64,000 nucleotides of DNA, from NCBI RefSeq assembly GCF_000695795.1, contig NZ_JNCA01000011.1, positions 62,001-126,000 of the forward strand, in the 5' to 3' direction. Of the stretch, positions 60,402 to 64,000 are shown one piece after another. A program made the position numbers and the translations under genes. Every line of letters begins with the position of its first letter. The stretch's first letter is position 1. The notes below the pieces were generated by a model that worked only from the letters and a program-made list of their open reading frames with translations, made no database searches and was not told the origin of the DNA. The stretch is from Flavobacterium seoulense. GTDB lineage: Bacteria > Bacteroidota > Bacteroidia > Flavobacteriales > Flavobacteriaceae.

Positions 60402-63400
60402 ATGCCAAACACTAATTTTAAAAGAAATTTATTAATCAGTTCAATAGTTTCACTATTGGTTTTAACCATTAGTTCTACTGCTTCTTACATTAGTATAAAA
60501 AAATTATTAGATAGCGTTTCCTGGGTTAATCATACTCAAAAAGTTATTAATAATTTGAACGAAGGAAGTGCATTAATTACCGATGCGCAAACTAACATGC
60601 GTGGTTATTTAATTACTGGAAAAGAAGATTTTATAAATAGACTTAATGAAGCGCAATTAGAATCTAATACTTATTTTGATGAAATAGAAAAATTAACTGT
60701 TGATAATCCGCTTCAGCAAAAAGCATTAAAAGATTTAAAAATTCTCAGAGCCGATTTTTTTAAATATTTGGCAACTCAAATAGATAATAAACGATTGGGT
60801 AAACAAGTGTTTGCTTTTGATCTTAACGGCGGTAAAATAAGAATGGATGAGTTGCGTAGAAATTTTAGACGCATAGAGAACAATGAACAAATTCTTTTAA
60901 AAGAGAGAAATGAAAAAGCAGAACTTTATGGAGATTACAGTTCTATTTTAATCATCACTGCTTTTATTGTGGCTTTTATTATTTCGATTATTTTTTTAAT
61001 TAGAATTTTAAAAGATTTCAATGTTAGATCGCAACTGCAACAAAAACTCCAACTTAAAGATAAGGAGATTGCCGAAAGAATTGAAGCTATAAGTATTATT
61101 GCTACCAATATATCAAATGGTAATTATGATATAAGAGTAGAAGATACTAATTCGGATACATTAAGTGGTATAGGGGAATCTTTAAATAATATGAGTTCTT
61201 CTCTAAAAAAGTCATTCAATTTATTATCAGAAAAAGAATGGATACAAACTGGTATTGCTAAGCTTAATGATGTAATGTTAGGTGACAAATCAATGAGCGA
61301 TTTGACTAAAGACGTTATCGAATATTTATGTACTTATACAAACAGTAGTGCAGGTGTTTTATATGTTTTAGAAAACAACGAATTACACTATTCGGCTGGA
61401 TACAGTTACATTCCTAATGATGATAAAAAAATCATTAAAAAAGGAGAAGGTTTATTAGGACAAACTATAAAATCAAAAAAAACGCTTCAGTTAAAAGAAA
61501 TTTCCTCAGATTACATTCAAATTAATTATGCTTTAGGAGAATTAAAACCAAGCCATATTGTGGCTTTCCCATTATTAGATAATAAAGTCGAAGGAGCGAT
61601 AGAAGTGGCTAGTATTTATGGATTTACGGATCTTCAGCTGGAATTTTTTGAAATTGTTCGTAATAACATTGGTATTGCAATAAAATCAGCTCAAAACCGC
61701 AAGCATATTCTTGAATTATTAGAAGAAACTGAGGCGCAATCAGAAGAATTACGTATTCAGCATACGGAACTAGAAGGAATGAATGCCGAATTAGAAACAC
61801 AAACCGAAAAACTTCAGGCTTCAGAAGAAGAATTAAGAGTACAACAAGAAGAATTAGTGCAAACAAATGAAGAACTTTCGGAACGTAGTGCTTTATTAGA
61901 AGAAAAAAATGTTGAAATTCAAAAAAAATCTGAAGCTTTAGAACTGACTACCCGTTACAAATCAGAGTTTTTGGCTAATATGTCTCATGAATTGAGAACA
62001 CCTTTAAACTCTATTTTGCTTTTAAGCCGATTATTAGCCGAAAATAATAGTAAAAGTATGAACGATGAGGAAATTGAATTTGCTCAGGTAATTCAAAGTT
62101 CCGGAAATAGTTTGTTAGGTCTGATAGATGAAATTTTGGATTTATCTAAAATTGAAGCCGGAAAAATGGAATTGGAATATTTAGATGTTTCAACAAAGGA
62201 AATTACAGATGGTTTATCGAATTTGTTTTCTCAGGTTGCTAAAGAGAAAAAAGTAAAGTTTGAAATAATTGCTAACGAAGCTCCATTGGTTATTAGAGCC
62301 GATAAAATGAGATTAGAGCAAATTCTTAAAAATCTAATTTCTAATGCTATAAAATTTACAGATAATGGCGAAGTCACTTTAGAAATAAAAGTAAATACAG
62401 ATGATGATAAAATAATTTGTTTTATTGTAAAAGATACAGGAATTGGAATACCATTAGATAAACAACCCTTAATTTTTGAAGCTTTTCAACAAGCCGATGG
62501 ATCTACAAAACGTAAATATGGCGGAACAGGTTTAGGTTTATCTATCAGTAGGGAATTAGCAAAATTACTACATGGGGAAATTATATTAAATAGTGTAGAA
62601 GGAGTAGGAAGTACATTTACACTTTGCTTACCAAAATTTGGTTCACAAATCAAGAAGGAAAGTGTTGAAGAATCAGTTGTTCCAGAGATAGTTATTCCAG
62701 AGATTGAAGTGAAAAAAGCAATAAAAAAGAAATATATTTCTAGCTCAATTCCAGATGAAATTGAAGATGATAGAGACGCTATTTTACCAGGAGATAAAGT
62801 AATTTTGATTGTTGAAGATGATAGTATTTTTGCTAAATCATTGTTGGCATTCAGTCGAAAAAGCGGTTATAAAGCAGTAATTGCTGTTCGCGGAGATTAT
62901 GCATTTAATTTAGCTGTTTTGTATCAACCAGTGGGTATACTTTTAGATATTGAACTTCCGGTAAAAAGTGGTTGGGAAGTTTTAGAAGAATTAAAAAACA
63001 ATATTCAAACTAAGCACATTCCGGTTCATATTATGTCTTCGCATAAACTTAAACAGGAAAGTTTATTAAAAGGAGCTGTAGATTTTCTGGATAAGCCTTT
63101 AGATTTTGATAAAATTCCAGAAGTTTTTGTTAGAATCGAACAGATTATAAATAAAGATTCTCAAAAAGTTTTAATCATTGAGGATAATCCAAAACATGCC
63201 AAAGCATTAGCATTCTATTTGGAAAGCTATGATATTAATTCGGAAATTAAAAGTGAAGTTTCAGAAGGTTTAGTAGCATTAAATAAAGAAAGTGTAGATT
63301 GTGTAATTCTTGATATGGGAATTCCGGACAAACAAGCTTATGAAATTTTAGATGGTGTGAAAAAAAGTCCGGGATTAGAAAACATTCCTGTAATTGTATT

Positions 63401-63974
63401 TACCGGTAAAAGTTTGTCACTTCAGGAAGAGGTTAAAATTAAAAAATATGCCGATTCTATTATTGTAAAAACCGCTCATTCTTATCAAAGAGTATTAGAC
63501 GAAGTTTCGCTTTTTTTACATTTGATGGAAGAAAAAAGAGCTACAAAAACTGAAAAAGAGAATTATAAAAAATTAAGCCTGCTTAATAATGTTTTACATA
63601 ACAAAAAAGTATTAATTGTTGATGATGATGTACGTAACATTTATTCGTTAACAAAATCATTGGAAGCTTTTAAAATGAATGTGATTACAGCATTTGATGG
63701 CAATGAAGCTATTAAAATGTTAGCTGAAAATCCAGATACTGATATTGTTCTTTTAGATATGATGATGCCTAATATGGATGGCTATGAAACTGCCGAGAAA
63801 ATAAGAACTAATCCTAAATTTATAACATTACCTTTAATAGCAGTTACTGCAAAGGCAATGATGGGAGACAGGGAGAAATGTATAAAAGCAGGAGCTTCAG
63901 ATTATATTACTAAACCTGTAGATATAGATCAATTATTGTCTTTATTGCGAGTTTGGTTATATGATAAAGTTTAA
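60402..63974 (+). CDS. Membrane hybrid histidine kinase with CHASE3-like, GAF and three receiver domains
   Basis: A 1190-residue kinase. TM1 (about 8-30) and TM2 (about 180-199) flank a CHASE3-type helical sensor (NEGSALITDAQTNMRGYLIT). A HAMP-like segment (about 200-275) is followed by a GAF domain (about 290-430; TNSSAGVLYVLENNEL). A long coiled coil (about 435-520, rich in Glu/Gln/Leu) leads to H529 in ANMSHELRTPLNSI and the HATPase (NLISNAIKFTD, DTGIGI, GTGLGLSISREL). Three receivers follow, with D849 (LLDIELPVKSGWE), D971 (VILDMGIPD) and D1119 (LLDMMMPNMDGYE). There is no HPt or HTH domain in the protein. Signal and output partner are unknown. Confidence 0.94.
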   Translation: MPNTNFKRNLLISSIVSLLVLTISSTASYISIKKLLDSVSWVNHTQKVINNLNEGSALITDAQTNMRGYLITGKEDFINRLNEAQLESNTYFDEIEKLTVDNPLQQKALKDLKILRADFFKYLATQIDNKRLGKQVFAFDLNGGKIRMDELRRNFRRIENNEQILLKERNEKAELYGDYSSILIITAFIVAFIISIIFLIRILKDFNVRSQLQQKLQLKDKEIAERIEAISIIATNISNGNYDIRVEDTNSDTLSGIGESLNNMSSSLKKSFNLLSEKEWIQTGIAKLNDVMLGDKSMSDLTKDVIEYLCTYTNSSAGVLYVLENNELHYSAGYSYIPNDDKKIIKKGEGLLGQTIKSKKTLQLKEISSDYIQINYALGELKPSHIVAFPLLDNKVEGAIEVASIYGFTDLQLEFFEIVRNNIGIAIKSAQNRKHILELLEETEAQSEELRIQHTELEGMNAELETQTEKLQASEEELRVQQEELVQTNEELSERSALLEEKNVEIQKKSEALELTTRYKSEFLANMSHELRTPLNSILLLSRLLAENNSKSMNDEEIEFAQVIQSSGNSLLGLIDEILDLSKIEAGKMELEYLDVSTKEITDGLSNLFSQVAKEKKVKFEIIANEAPLVIRADKMRLEQILKNLISNAIKFTDNGEVTLEIKVNTDDDKIICFIVKDTGIGIPLDKQPLIFEAFQQADGSTKRKYGGTGLGLSISRELAKLLHGEIILNSVEGVGSTFTLCLPKFGSQIKKESVEESVVPEIVIPEIEVKKAIKKKYISSSIPDEIEDDRDAILPGDKVILIVEDDSIFAKSLLAFSRKSGYKAVIAVRGDYAFNLAVLYQPVGILLDIELPVKSGWEVLEELKNNIQTKHIPVHIMSSHKLKQESLLKGAVDFLDKPLDFDKIPEVFVRIEQIINKDSQKVLIIEDNPKHAKALAFYLESYDINSEIKSEVSEGLVALNKESVDCVILDMGIPDKQAYEILDGVKKSPGLENIPVIVFTGKSLSLQEEVKIKKYADSIIVKTAHSYQRVLDEVSLFLHLMEEKRATKTEKENYKKLSLLNNVLHNKKVLIVDDDVRNIYSLTKSLEAFKMNVITAFDGNEAIKMLAENPDTDIVLLDMMMPNMDGYETAEKIRTNPKFITLPLIAVTAKAMMGDREKCIKAGASDYITKPVDIDQLLSLLRVWLYDKV

Positions 63975-63991
63975 AAAATAGCATTTGAATT

Positions 63992-64000
63992 ATGAATAAG
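63992..64000 (+). CDS. Possible start of a further gene, cut by the window end
   Basis: ATGAATAAG begins 17 bp after the hybrid kinase stop. The close spacing suggests another gene in the same unit. Only three codons (MNK) are visible, so nothing can be said about the product. Confidence 0.35.

Noticed and set aside
1-64000. CRISPR arrays, prophage or complete insertion sequences
   Set aside because: No regularly spaced direct repeats, phage structural genes or intact transposase were seen; only an IS982 remnant was found.

Overview
The window comes from an AT-rich Bacteroidota genome, most likely Flavobacterium or a close relative. The evidence is two SusC/SusD pairs, a hybrid two-component regulator, a FecI/FecR-type ECF sigma/anti-sigma pair, TAnnTTTG-type promoter boxes, little Shine-Dalgarno signal, and intergenic palindromic repeats of a kind I associate with flavobacteria. 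Assignments rest on reading the translated sequence; no database search was possible.

Layout. 1-4.6 kb: 3' end of a flavohemoglobin gene, topB, and a divergent SDR (broken by an in-frame stop)/HxlR pair, followed by a decayed copy of the topB 3' end. 4.6-12.7 kb: a secreted phosphatidylinositol-type phospholipase C opposite an ECF sigma/FecR/SusC/SusD uptake locus. 12.8-18.4 kb: a multi-PAS histidine kinase, a small lipoprotein and a CPA2-type cation/proton antiporter. 18.6-24.7 kb: a heavy-metal efflux operon: a Cys/His-rich small protein, a CusA-TolC fusion and a CusB adaptor. 24.9-29.1 kb: a fused sucrose-phosphate synthase/phosphatase, a GH32-like protein and a small convergent gene, beside a 163-bp element with inverted ends. 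29.6-41.5 kb: a compact polysaccharide utilisation locus (hybrid regulator, GH2 enzyme, SusC, SusD). 41.7-44.4 kb: a DUF6526-like membrane protein, an aldo/keto reductase and an SDR.

45.0-55.5 kb, all on the minus strand: a complete high-affinity potassium uptake (Kdp) locus. An NtrC-type response regulator with its own terminator is followed by a 93-aa protein, two very short membrane proteins (28 aa, and 25-aa KdpF), kdpA, kdpB, kdpC, a porin, a KdpD sensor without kinase, and a separate histidine kinase. 55.5-56.9 kb is a decayed accessory patch: a frameshifted IS982-type transposase, a DUF6922-like small protein and tRNA-Ser(UGA). 57.1-58.9 kb is an AraC regulator with an SDR target and a tandem operator. 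59.2-64.0 kb is a receiver-histidine kinase and a large hybrid kinase with three receivers.

How the genes fit together: the two SusC/D loci import glycans or lipid-derived ligands under different regulators (ECF sigma versus hybrid two-component). The antiporter, the sucrose-phosphate synthase module and Kdp would all fit ion and osmotic homeostasis, but that link is inference. The points most worth a second look are the sucrose synthase/phosphatase + GH32-like pair, the short membrane proteins heading the kdp operon together with its non-canonical regulators, the TIR-bounded 163-bp element, and the recurring pattern of gene 3'-end copies beyond palindromic repeats.
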